A DNA stretch of 52,126 nt from Desulfuromonas sp. (GTDB lineage: Bacteria > Desulfobacterota > Desulfuromonadia > Desulfuromonadales > Geothermobacteraceae), in assembly GCA_002868905.1 (NCBI GenBank), contig PKUA01000056.1, positions 1 to 52,126 on the forward strand, given 5' to 3'. A program made the position numbers and the translations under genes. Of this stretch, positions 23,728 through 32,263 are shown piece after piece. Every line of letters starts with the position of its first letter. Position 1 is the first letter of the stretch. Below the pieces are notes generated by a model. That model saw only the letters and a list, made by a program, of their open reading frames with translations, did no database searches and had not been told where the DNA came from.

Positions 23728-26267
23728 TCGTATCTCATGGCAGCGGCGGGTGGCGTGCGCGACATCCGCCAGGCGGGGAAAATCCCGGCCAGCAGCGCCG
23801 CAATAAAGGCTAGAAAAATGGCCTGGAGGAGGATTCCCGCATCCAGTGAGATTTGCATGCTCCAGCCAAAAGATCTCTGGTTGATCACCAGGATCAAAAC
23901 CAGCGCCTGTATGACTCCAAGGGGCAAGGCGAGTAGTCCGGCGGCAATCCCGACCAGGCTTGTTTCACTGATGACAAGGCGCCAGAGTTGTTGGGGTGTC
24001 AGCCCACTTGCACGGAGTACGGCGAGCTCCCGGGAACGTTCAATTTGCATCGCCATAAGGGCGTTCAGAACACCGACGAATGCAACGAGAATGGCTAACA
24101 TTCGCAGCACGGATGTGACTGCAAAGGTTCTGTCAAACGTTGCCAGCGACGCTTCACGCAGGCCTCGGTTCGAATAAAAAATCAGCTGCTGTTCCCCTTC
24201 GAAATTCATCCGGAGTTGGTTCACGAGTTGATCCGCATTTTGATTCTCGTCGAGATACAATCCCAAGGCGTCGACCTGGTTATCCTGCCAATATTTTCGA
24301 TAAAGGGGCCGGTTGATCGTAATGCGTCCACGATCGGAACCGTAATCGGAAAAAACCCCGGCTATTTGAAAAGAGCGCTTACCTGAGTCGGTAGGTATGA
24401 TGATGCTGTCACCACGACTTAAATCATGATGATAAGCGTACGGCTCGGAGATGATGACCGCATTCCTTAAGGTGAATTCTTGGTATATTTCCTCCGGGTC
24501 TCCATCCTTAAACCAGTAGGATTCAAAGCTTTTCTTGGGGATCTCTGCAACAAAAAGGTCGCTCGGCCCCTGTGATGTTTCCATGCTTAAATGACGTGCC
24601 CTGGTTATGTTGTTTACCCCAAGTGTGGATTCCAAATCGGTGATAACCTGTTCGGGAATCGGTGCCCGGCCCGGGCCGAAATTGCTGCTGATTGTTGTGA
24701 CGTAAATGTCGGCTTGCAGATAGCTTCGCAACCACTGATCCACCGTGGTGCGAAAGCTCTGAATCATCAATCCCACCCCAATCGTCGCGGCGACGGCGAT
24801 CACCAGTGCGGATGTTGCAACTCCCGTTCGGCTCAATCCGCCCAACAGGTTGCGGATGGCCATCTTCCCCAAAATGCCGAAGAGGGATTGTGCCAGTGGT
24901 TGCATCCGGCGGAGAAGGAAAACAAACAAACCCGGGGTGAGGAGGGCATACCCGGTAATTAAGACAAACATGGACAAAAAGCTCAAAGAGATGCTCTTGG
25001 ACGGAATAAACAGCCCCGCAATGCTGAGGATGATGAGTCCGACCCCGATGCCGGTGCCCCAGGGAAGGAGAACACGCTGCCTTGTTTCAATGGTTGAACG
25101 GATGAGGACGGTGCGAGGAGATGTTTTTGCGGCTTCGTAAGCAGGAATAAGCGCTGCTGCCGAGGTCGCCCCGAGACCGAGCAATACTCCTTTGAGCAAG
25201 GAGACTGGAGTGACCGAGAGGTTCTGAACATTCAAGAGAAAATACAGGTCATTGATTGTTCGTGTCACGATGGAGAGAAGACCATTGGCCAGGACTACGC
25301 CGAGGAAGACCCCAAGGACCGTCCCCGCGGCGCCGACCGCAATCGCTTCTGTGACGACCATCAGGAAAATTTGTGATTTGGTGACTCCGAGAGTTCGAAG
25401 AGAACCGAACAGGGGACGCCGCTGTAACACGGAGAAGGTCATGGTGTTGTAAATGAGAAACATGCCGACCACAAGCGCGAGAAGGCTGAGAGCCCTCAGG
25501 TTGATTTGGAAAGCTCGCGTCATCTGGGCCATGGTGTTGGCGCGTGAATTGGCAGGGAGAATATCGACGCCGGACGGAAGGAGCGCCCTGAGGCGGTTTA
25601 GCTCGTTTTGCCCAGGTTGTCCCGCTGGAACGATCAGGTCGACGCGGGAAAGCATCCTTTTGACCCCGAACAGCTCCTGAGCGGAGCTTATATCGACAAT
25701 CACCAGGTTCTCGAGAGCTCTTGCGGTTGATTGGTCGCGGGGCTCCAAAAAACCGACCAGGTGGATGGTCTGTTGCCGACCCATGACAGCCACCTGGAGT
25801 TCTTCATCGAGGCGTAAGCCAAGATTGTCTGCGGTCTTTTTGGTCATCAGGCCGGCACCCCTTTTGGTGAGGAAACGATTGATATCGAATGATCCTCCAA
25901 CGCGAGGTGAATAGCTCCTGAATTCTCCTTCCGATAAGGGGTCGACTCCGACGAGTTTGAGCGTGATGCCGCGTTGCGCAGGGATGGTCCCATGTCCTTC
26001 GATTACGGGCGCGCTTTGGCGCCATCCCCATTCTTGCCTGAGTTTGAGATAGATGTTCTCGTCGACCCCATTGGGCCCGCCGACAAGGGTATGGGTTGTC
26101 CGTCCCGTGAGAGCCTCGGCTGAAAGTCGAAATGCTTTGTCCGCACTGCTGTTTGCAAGGTCAATCGCAACAACAACGGCTACGCCGAGGGCAACACCGA
26201 CGACGGCAAAGCAGATCTGGAGAGGGTGACGCAAGAGATAGCGAAAGCCGGCTCGCCAGAGAATCAT
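23724..26267 (-). CDS. ABC transporter permease with two FtsX-like domains (AttFG type)
   Basis: An 847-residue inner-membrane protein with about 8-10 hydrophobic segments. It begins with a helix (FRYLLRHPLQICFAVVGVALG), a large periplasmic domain, and an FtsX triple near 250-370. A second unit follows: a helix (AIRNLLGGLSRTGVATSALVIAVAA), another periplasmic domain, and closing helices near 720-840 with RSRELAVLRASGLTPQQLW. This is the MacB/LolC-like topology with both halves fused, as in AttF-G proteins. It overlaps the ATPase gene upstream and the AttH-like gene downstream by four bases, so the three form one operon. Such transporters usually move lipids or lipoproteins rather than nutrients. 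Confidence 0.92.
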   Translation of the reverse strand: MILWRAGFRYLLRHPLQICFAVVGVALGVAVVVAIDLANSSADKAFRLSAEALTGRTTHTLVGGPNGVDENIYLKLRQEWGWRQSAPVIEGHGTIPAQRGITLKLVGVDPLSEGEFRSYSPRVGGSFDINRFLTKRGAGLMTKKTADNLGLRLDEELQVAVMGRQQTIHLVGFLEPRDQSTARALENLVIVDISSAQELFGVKRMLSRVDLIVPAGQPGQNELNRLRALLPSGVDILPANSRANTMAQMTRAFQINLRALSLLALVVGMFLIYNTMTFSVLQRRPLFGSLRTLGVTKSQIFLMVVTEAIAVGAAGTVLGVFLGVVLANGLLSIVTRTINDLYFLLNVQNLSVTPVSLLKGVLLGLGATSAAALIPAYEAAKTSPRTVLIRSTIETRQRVLLPWGTGIGVGLIILSIAGLFIPSKSISLSFLSMFVLITGYALLTPGLFVFLLRRMQPLAQSLFGILGKMAIRNLLGGLSRTGVATSALVIAVAATIGVGLMIQSFRTTVDQWLRSYLQADIYVTTISSNFGPGRAPIPEQVITDLESTLGVNNITRARHLSMETSQGPSDLFVAEIPKKSFESYWFKDGDPEEIYQEFTLRNAVIISEPYAYHHDLSRGDSIIIPTDSGKRSFQIAGVFSDYGSDRGRITINRPLYRKYWQDNQVDALGLYLDENQNADQLVNQLRMNFEGEQQLIFYSNRGLREASLATFDRTFAVTSVLRMLAILVAFVGVLNALMAMQIERSRELAVLRASGLTPQQLWRLVISETSLVGIAAGLLALPLGVIQALVLILVINQRSFGWSMQISLDAGILLQAIFLAFIAALLAGIFPAWRMSRTPPAAAMRYE

Positions 26268-26968
26268 CCTTCCACCTCTGCAACTTTGGGGGACTCGACG
26301 AGGCGGCCGTCTTCGATTGTTATGATCCGATCGGCCAATTTTGCAACCTCTTTACTGTGAGTCACCATCACTGTCGTCATCCGGTTTTGACGGACCAGAC
26401 GTTCGAGGAGTTCGAGAACCTGGGTCCCGGTTTCCGCATCGAGGTTTCCCGTCGGTTCGTCAGCCAGCAGAAGCAAGGGTTCATGGATGATGGCGCGACA
26501 GATTGCGACCCTTTGTTGCTCACCACCGGAGAGCCGGTCCGGATAACTCTCAAGCCGGTCGGCGAGTCCAACCTGGTCCAAAAGGGAGCGCGCTTGTTGT
26601 TCGGTGCCTTGATCCATGATGTTTTTCAGCTCAAGGGGCAGGAGCATATTTTCCATGACCGTCAGGGTCGGTATCAGATTGAAAAATTGAAAAACAAAGC
26701 CGATATGGTCACGCCTGAAGAGGGTTCGTTGTTTTTCTGTCATGCCTGTGAGGTTCTGGTCCCCGAGAAAGACCTCTCCCGACGTGGGGGCATCAATTCC
26801 GCTGATGAGGTTCAGCAGTGTCGATTTGCCGGACCCGCTTCGCCCGAGGAGGACAACGAATTCACCCTTCAGGATGGTTGTTTCAAGACCCTGAAAAACG
26901 ATCCGCTCACTTTCTCCTTCCCGAAAGTGTTTGGACAGGTTGTTGATTTTTAAAACGGTTTCGGCCAT
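26264..26968 (-). CDS. ABC transporter ATP-binding protein (AttE/LolD type)
   Basis: A 234-residue ATPase with every ABC motif: Walker [13 protein letters not shown]-loop in [11 protein letters not shown], signature LSGGEQQR, Walker [14 protein letters not shown] and switch His in MVTHSKEVA. The fit is best with MacB/LolD/FtsE-type ATPases. It energises the FtsX-like permease encoded next. It is the first gene of the operon on the minus strand. Confidence 0.95.
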   Translation of the reverse strand: MAETVLKINNLSKHFREGESERIVFQGLETTILKGEFVVLLGRSGSGKSTLLNLISGIDAPTSGEVFLGDQNLTGMTEKQRTLFRRDHIGFVFQFFNLIPTLTVMENMLLPLELKNIMDQGTEQQARSLLDQVGLADRLESYPDRLSGGEQQRVAICRAIIHEPLLLLADEPTGNLDAETGTQVLELLERLVRQNRMTTVMVTHSKEVAKLADRIITIEDGRLVESPKVAEVEG

Positions 26969-27030
26969 TGAGTTCCTCGAGGGGTTTGGAATGAGCGAAG
27001 CTGACGGCTAGCCGGTGCAAAACGATGTCG

Positions 27031-28167
27031 TTATCTTGCCGGGACCAAGCGCACCAGAGCACCATCATCTTCGTCGGTCAGCAGGTAGATAAATCCGTCT
27101 GGCCCCTGCCGTACATCGCGGATTCGGCCAAGGACTTTTTGCAGGAAACGTTCTTCACCTATAACCTTCGCACCATCGAGGGTCAGCCTCACGAGCATGC
27201 GGTCCTTCAGGGCGCCGACGAACAGATCCCCTTTCCAGCGCGGGTATTGATCTCCCGTGTAGAACATCATCCCGGACGGCGCAATGGACGGAACCCAGTA
27301 ATGCAGCGGCTGGGCCATGCCTGGTTTGTGAGCCCCTTCGCCGATCTTGGTGCCGATAACGTAATTGACTCCATAGGTGATGACAGGCCAACCATAGTTG
27401 ACCCCTGCGCGAATCACGTTGATTTCGTCTCCCCCCTGGGGGCCGTGTTCGTGAGTCCAGAGCTCACCCGTCTTCGGATTGAGCGCCGCACCCTGAATGT
27501 TGCGATTGCCAAGGGTGTATTTTCCCGGTTTCCAGCCTGCTTTTCCGACGAAGGGGTTATCGGCAGGGACTCTGCCGTCATCGTGCAGGCGGATGACCGA
27601 ACCGGCATGGTCATCGGTTCGCTGGGCACGCTCTCGTTCGCCCCGGTCGCCAAGCGTGATGTAAAGGTATCCATCCTCGTCGAAGACCAGGCGTGAACCA
27701 AAGTGTCTGCCGGATGTGGTTTTCGGTTGCTGGCGAAAGATGACTTTCACGTTTTGCAGGCTGTTCCCGACCAGTTTGCCATGCGCCACCTCCGTACTTA
27801 CGCCACCATCCCCAGGACCGGAATAGGAAAAGTAAACAATTTGATTCTCAACAAATTGCGGGTGCAAGGCAACATCCAGCAGGCCGCCCTGTCCATAGGC
27901 CTCGATGGGTGGAAGGCCGGAAACCGGCTGAGCTTCAAGTTTTTCATTTTTGATGACCCTCAATCGACCTGGCCGTTCTGTGACCAGAATCCGGCCGTCA
28001 GGCAGAAAGGCCAAACCCCAGGGATGCTCCAGTCCGGTGACGATTGTCTCAGGGCGGAGATCGTACTGCTGCGTTTCGATGACCAGGGGGGCGCGAGCTG
28101 CGGCCGTCAGCAGCAATAATGCGCTCAGGTATGCAAGAATTCCTGTTAAAGTGATTCTTTTGCACAT
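27031..28167 (-). CDS. Periplasmic PQQ-dependent aldose sugar dehydrogenase-like protein
   Basis: A 378-residue exported beta-propeller of the glucose/sorbosone dehydrogenase family, related to E. coli YliI (Asd). A signal peptide occupies about residues 1-27 (ends in LLLLTAAARA). Family marks include GLEHPWGLAFLPDGRILVTERPGRL, the active-site region FDEDGYLYITLGDRGER, LWTHEHGPQGGDEINVIR and YTGDQYPRWKGDLFVGAL. It would oxidise aldose sugars with PQQ and pass electrons to the respiratory chain. The start at ATG 28167 follows AGGGG by seven bases; the frame could extend to 28230 but the signal peptide fixes the start. A nested inverted repeat lies about 60 bp upstream. Confidence 0.9.
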   Translation of the reverse strand: MCKRITLTGILAYLSALLLLTAAARAPLVIETQQYDLRPETIVTGLEHPWGLAFLPDGRILVTERPGRLRVIKNEKLEAQPVSGLPPIEAYGQGGLLDVALHPQFVENQIVYFSYSGPGDGGVSTEVAHGKLVGNSLQNVKVIFRQQPKTTSGRHFGSRLVFDEDGYLYITLGDRGERERAQRTDDHAGSVIRLHDDGRVPADNPFVGKAGWKPGKYTLGNRNIQGAALNPKTGELWTHEHGPQGGDEINVIRAGVNYGWPVITYGVNYVIGTKIGEGAHKPGMAQPLHYWVPSIAPSGMMFYTGDQYPRWKGDLFVGALKDRMLVRLTLDGAKVIGEERFLQKVLGRIRDVRQGPDGFIYLLTDEDDGALVRLVPAR

Positions 28168-28221
28168 GGTCAGCCCCTGTGATCTCCAGGTTGGTTCGGT
28201 TTGTTTAGACAGCCTGGTTCG

Positions 28222-28256
28222 AATTTCCATGTCAATTATGACATATCACATGGAAA
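28222..28256. promoter_or_regulatory. Nested inverted repeat upstream of the sugar dehydrogenase
   Basis: ATTTCCATGT (28222-28231) and ACATGGAAAT (28247-28256) are perfect 10-bp arms around a 15-bp centre. The centre overlaps a second palindrome, ATGTCA-ATTA-TGACAT (28228-28243). It sits 55 bp before the dehydrogenase start and 330 bp before uvsE, in the divergent region, so it may be an operator for either. The rest of 28168-28586 shows only a TGCTATGCT extended -10-like box near 28438-28446. Confidence 0.5.
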
Positions 28257-28586
28257 TATCTTGTTCGTCCCGGTTGGGCCATTGCGTTTTCAGGGTGCAC
28301 AAATAGAGGAGGGTAGACCTTTATAAAACTCTAAAATAACTGATTTTTCCTTCCTGACCGGGACTCCCCATCTGTTTTCGGGTTGTCAGAGGGTATGGAA
28401 GCCATTTCCGTCACCTGACCACAGCCTTAAATTGTTTTGCTATGCTAGGAAATCACATGACTTGTCCCGTTTCTTTTGGATATTTGGATCGGTGAAGGAA
28501 AAATCTTTTTGGTTATTTTAGGTAAGTCAAATTGAAAATTTTATTTCGTGGTTTTTAATAATTATAAAAGTGGGCACGGCATAACA

Positions 28587-29498
28587 ATGCGTTTCGGACT
28601 TTGTTGTCTTTTTCTTGAACAACCAGTGAAGTTTCGTCAAACGACGGCGAAAACTTTGTTGACACTTTCTCGTCGTGAGCGGATCCGGAAAGTCTCAGCG
28701 CTGTGCCTGGAGAACGCTAATAGCCTACTGCGATCTGTCGAGACAGTCCGTTGCCTCGGTATCGGCGCTTTTCGTGTGATGTCGCCGCTTTTCCCCCGAT
28801 ATACCCATCCTGAGGTCGGCTACGCGCTCGAAGATCTGCCTGACGCCGAGCATATCTCCTCGGTTCTGACTCAGGTGAAGGCGTTGTGCAACAAGGAGAA
28901 TGTTCGCCTCAGCTTTCACCCCGATCAGTTTATCGTTCTTTCTTCGCCCAGCCCCGAGGTTGTCAAAAAGTCGGTTGCCGAGTTGGATTATCAGGCGATG
29001 CTTGCGGAAATAATCGGTGCGGATGTTATCAATATTCACGGGGGAGGGGTCTACGGTGACAAGGCGGCTGCCTTGCAGCGATTTCGGGAAACGTTTGAAG
29101 GCCTGCCGGAAAGGGTGAAGGAGCGTTTGGCCCTGGAAAACGACGATATCTCCTATACCGTGGAAGATCTCAAGCCGGTCTGTGAGGATCTCTCGATTCC
29201 ATTGGTCTATGATGTGCACCACCATCGCTGCAATCCCGATTGTTATGGTGTCGATGAAGCTACCAGGGTCTGTATCGAATCTTGGAGAAATTCAGGGCGC
29301 GGAGAACCGTATCTTCATGTCTCGTCACCCAAGCACGGATGGCAGGGGACCAATCCCAAACCCCATGCGGACTACATAGATATCAATGACTTCCCCGTTG
29401 CGTGGCGAAAGCTGAACCTGACGGTTGATGTCGAGGCGAAAGCCAAGGAGTTGGCTGTTTTGAAGCTGATGAGAGAGCTGGAAGAACGGCATCTTTGA
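28587..29498 (+). CDS. uvsE: UV damage endonuclease UvsE
   Basis: A 303-residue TIM-barrel endonuclease that nicks DNA beside UV photoproducts without light. It carries RFGLCCLF at the start, RVMSPLFPRYTHPE, LSFHPDQFIVLSSP, DVINIHGGGVYGDK, LALENDDISYT, VYDVHHHRCN and YLHVSSPKHG, which provide the His, Asp and Glu metal ligands of the UVDE family. The length is normal. The start at ATG 28587 gives the family's N-terminus; a GTG at 28548 in frame is less likely. The gene stands alone on the plus strand and replaces a photolyase in this light-protection neighbourhood. Confidence 0.95.
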   Translation: MRFGLCCLFLEQPVKFRQTTAKTLLTLSRRERIRKVSALCLENANSLLRSVETVRCLGIGAFRVMSPLFPRYTHPEVGYALEDLPDAEHISSVLTQVKALCNKENVRLSFHPDQFIVLSSPSPEVVKKSVAELDYQAMLAEIIGADVINIHGGGVYGDKAAALQRFRETFEGLPERVKERLALENDDISYTVEDLKPVCEDLSIPLVYDVHHHRCNPDCYGVDEATRVCIESWRNSGRGEPYLHVSSPKHGWQGTNPKPHADYIDINDFPVAWRKLNLTVDVEAKAKELAVLKLMRELEERHL

Positions 29499-29549
29499 CG
29501 TGTTGAAAGTCGTCGGTCTGTTGCCCCAGTAATGTTTTAGGCGCGCTCT

Positions 29550-30410
29550 TTAATTTGATAGGTCATTCTGGTTTTCCACGGCGGTTGTTCTGTTGTTTTT
29601 CGCCGTCTCCACGAAGTCCAACCAGGCCTGGCGATACACTTCACCGCCAGCGGAAAAAGAGTTGCTGTGGTTGGCACCCTGAATCTCGACAAGTTTTTTG
29701 GGTTGTGGTGCCTTGGCAAAAAGTTCTCGCGACATCTCCGGAGGGATAATCGTATCCTGATCGCCGTGAAAAATCAGCAGGGGCGAAGGGAGCTTTGAGA
29801 TTTTGTCGAGATTGTCAAAGGAGCGACCGATCGACCAGAAACCGAAAAGGTAGTATGAAGCCGGATCGACCTGGGGCGCAATGGCGTGCAGGGAGGTGAA
29901 GGGTGCCTCGAGGACGATTCCAAGGGGAGGGAGTTCCAGGGCTAACTTGATTGCGACGGCAGCGCCGAGGGAGCGTCCGTAAAAAATCATTTGTTCCGGT
30001 GCCCAACCTTTTTCTTTTAACCAATTAATCGCCCCTTTTGCGTCGTCCTGGAGATCCTCCTCGTAAAGGGCCCGCCCTTCGCTGGCTCCAAACCCTCGAT
30101 AGTCGAAAATAAAGATCGGAAAACCGAGTTCGTGGAAGTAGGCAATGTTTTCAACCCGAAAGGTAATATTGGCGGCGTTTCCGTGGAAATAGAGAATGAG
30201 TGGCAGGTTGCGACTCGATGGGATGTGCCATCCATGCAACATGGTGCCGTCCTGACTGGAAAAGTGGACATCCTCGAATGGGATGCCAATATCCTCCGGC
30301 GTCCCCATGAACTGATCGTTCGTTTTGAAAATATACCGGGTTCCAAAACTGCAACCCGACAGGAACAGGAAGCAGGCAATCAGGACCAGGGGGCGAATAT
30401 TATGAAGCAT
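29550..30410 (-). CDS. Alpha/beta hydrolase lipoprotein (BEM46/YfhR type)
   Basis: A 286-residue hydrolase with a lipoprotein signal (LFLSGC), so anchored in the envelope. The fold marks are ILYFHGNAANITFR for the oxyanion loop, DYRGFGASEG, the nucleophile elbow YGRSLGAA, the acid FHGDQDTIIPPE and the catalytic His in GANHSNSF. The substrate is unknown; esters or lipids are usual. It is divergent from the carotenoid oxygenase gene, and an inverted repeat lies between them. Confidence 0.88.
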   Translation of the reverse strand: MLHNIRPLVLIACFLFLSGCSFGTRYIFKTNDQFMGTPEDIGIPFEDVHFSSQDGTMLHGWHIPSSRNLPLILYFHGNAANITFRVENIAYFHELGFPIFIFDYRGFGASEGRALYEEDLQDDAKGAINWLKEKGWAPEQMIFYGRSLGAAVAIKLALELPPLGIVLEAPFTSLHAIAPQVDPASYYLFGFWSIGRSFDNLDKISKLPSPLLIFHGDQDTIIPPEMSRELFAKAPQPKKLVEIQGANHSNSFSAGGEVYRQAWLDFVETAKNNRTTAVENQNDLSN

Positions 30411-30452
30411 CTTGGTTGATTCTCCGGTTGTACGGTCGTTTCGCCTTGTCGG

Positions 30453-30495
30453 CAGGAACGTCAGGACAATGTTCCTGAGATGATTTTGTTACAAT
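30453..30495 (+). promoter_or_regulatory. Inverted repeat overlapping a likely promoter of the carotenoid oxygenase
   Basis: CAGGAAC (30453-30459) and GTTCCTG (30471-30477) are perfect arms with an 11-bp centre. Downstream, TGTTACAAT at 30487-30495 is an extended -10 box. The repeat covers the -35 region, a typical operator position, in the divergent gap between the hydrolase and oxygenase genes. Confidence 0.5.
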
Positions 30496-30539
30496 GAGTG
30501 CGCCTGGTCAATGAGAGTTTCAGTGGGACACAAGAGAAT

Positions 30540-32078
30540 ATGAAGAGAAGACAGTTCCTTATTGGTGGTGGAATCCTCGGTCTTGCGTCGGGAGGAATCG
30601 TATTAAACTCCTACCAGCAACAGCGGCCTTTAGGCCATGATGGATTTTCCCCCCAAGATTTTTCAACTTTTCCTGCCCTGGCACTTGCCAGTTCCGCTGT
30701 CGGAGAATTCCATGACAAGTTAAAAGTTGTTGGAGCGTTACCGAAATCGATCGAAGGGACGCTCTATCGGAACGGACCAGGCTTGTTTGACCGTGGTGGT
30801 CGCAGAAAACTTTGCCTGCTCGATGGGGACGGAATGGTCCAGGCCTTTACCATCAAAAACGGTGAGGTCACTTATCGTAACCGTTTTGTAAGAACGCAAA
30901 AGTTTGTTGAAGAGGAGCGCGCTGGGGAGTTCCTTCATCCCTCCTGGACAACCCAGGCTCCGGGTGGTTTTTGGCGGAATCTCGTCGCGGGGCGTTATCC
31001 CAACCAGGCCGGGATAACGGTTGTCCACCGTAACGGCAGGCTGTTCGCTTTCGATGAATATAAGATGCCTTATGAAATCGATCCGAAAACCCTTGAAACG
31101 ATCGGGCTGAAAAATCTTGGGCTCAGTTCCGTTGGGACGGTGGTGTCTGCTCATTCAAAGATCGATCAACGGAATGGGGACTGGATTTTTTTCGGGCTTG
31201 AATATGGAAAGGATGTGATCCTGCATCTGACCATTCTTAATTCGGCAGGCAAACTCAAAAATCATCAGAAGGCAAAGCTCCCACGGTACACGTATCTGCA
31301 TGATTTTTTTGTGACAAACAATCATGTCCTGCTCAATCTGCATCCGGTCGAGCTCGACCTTATGTCCCTGCTGAGTGCTCGGCAGAGCATGGTTGCCGCC
31401 TTGCGCTGGAGAGAGGAACTTGGAAATCAGGTTTTGGTGTTCAAAAGAGACGGGCAGGGAGCCTATCAGAACTTCGAAGCACCTCCATCCTGGATGTGGC
31501 ACAGCATGAACGCTTATGAGCCGAAGGATGGTCAGCTTGTCATCGATTTTGTCGGCTATGATTTTCCGGATCACCTCCTCGGGCCCAACCCGGCCCTAAT
31601 GGCGATCATGAAGGGAGAGCGGGTTCTGATGAAAAATCACGGGACCTTGCGCAGGTACCTGATCGATTTGAAATCAAAGCGTCTGAGGCATGAAATTCTT
31701 GACGGTGGGAATTTCGAATTCCCCTATGTCGACCCTGCGGTTGTCGGTCGTTCCTACCGGTACGGTTACGCAGCAGAGATTCTGCGTGATGATGTGTTTT
31801 ATAATGCTCTGGTTCGCTTTGACCTTGTCCGCGGGACCAGGGAAGTTTTCGATTTTGGAGTCGGTCGTTATTGCAGTGAACCGATTTTTGTGCCGAACAG
31901 ATCAGGCAGGGGAGAGGGGGATGGCTGGGTGCTGGTGCAGGGACACGATGGTGTCAAGAGGAAAGGTTTCTTAGCTGTTTTTGATGCTCAGCGGGTTGAT
32001 GACGGACCGCTCGCCATGTGTGAGCTTAACCATGCATTCCCCTTGAGTTTTCATGGTTGCTGGGTCTCGGAAAGCTGA
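30540..32078 (+). CDS. Tat-exported carotenoid oxygenase (RPE65/CCD family)
   Basis: A 512-residue non-heme iron dioxygenase that cleaves carotenoid-like or apocarotenoid double bonds. A twin-arginine signal opens the protein (MKRRQFLIGGGILGLASG). The seven-bladed propeller follows, with RNGPGLFDRGG, LLDGDGMVQAFTI and RNRFVRTQKF. The four iron-binding His residues fit VSAHSKID, YLHDFFVT, MWHSMNAYE and FHGCWVSES, the last close to the C-terminus. The start at ATG 30540 follows AAGAG and opens the Tat motif directly; a frame extension to 30498 is not supported. Export to the periplasm is unusual enough to note. The substrate could be membrane carotenoids or lignin-type stilbenes. Confidence 0.92.
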   Translation: MKRRQFLIGGGILGLASGGIVLNSYQQQRPLGHDGFSPQDFSTFPALALASSAVGEFHDKLKVVGALPKSIEGTLYRNGPGLFDRGGRRKLCLLDGDGMVQAFTIKNGEVTYRNRFVRTQKFVEEERAGEFLHPSWTTQAPGGFWRNLVAGRYPNQAGITVVHRNGRLFAFDEYKMPYEIDPKTLETIGLKNLGLSSVGTVVSAHSKIDQRNGDWIFFGLEYGKDVILHLTILNSAGKLKNHQKAKLPRYTYLHDFFVTNNHVLLNLHPVELDLMSLLSARQSMVAALRWREELGNQVLVFKRDGQGAYQNFEAPPSWMWHSMNAYEPKDGQLVIDFVGYDFPDHLLGPNPALMAIMKGERVLMKNHGTLRRYLIDLKSKRLRHEILDGGNFEFPYVDPAVVGRSYRYGYAAEILRDDVFYNALVRFDLVRGTREVFDFGVGRYCSEPIFVPNRSGRGEGDGWVLVQGHDGVKRKGFLAVFDAQRVDDGPLAMCELNHAFPLSFHGCWVSES

Positions 32079-32154
32079 AAGTCAAGTCCAATCCGCTTGG
32101 GTTTTTAAACTAACTCTCCATACTGTAATTTCAATTTTTTGGCGGAAATGAATA

Positions 32155-32195
32155 GGGGAGGCAATGTGATATGAATCAAGCCTCCCCGTTGTTTA
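32155..32195 (+). terminator. Long-stem hairpin between convergent genes
   Basis: GGGGAGGC (32155-32162) pairs perfectly with GCCTCCCC (32180-32187) across a 17-nt loop and is followed by GTTGTTTAG. It probably ends the carotenoid oxygenase transcript, although the T-run is short. Confidence 0.5.
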
Positions 32196-32263
32196 GGATT
32201 TCATCCATAAAGTACTTAATGCCGGCAGTTCAAGTTCAAACCTTCAGGTCTGAACTGAGGGGG

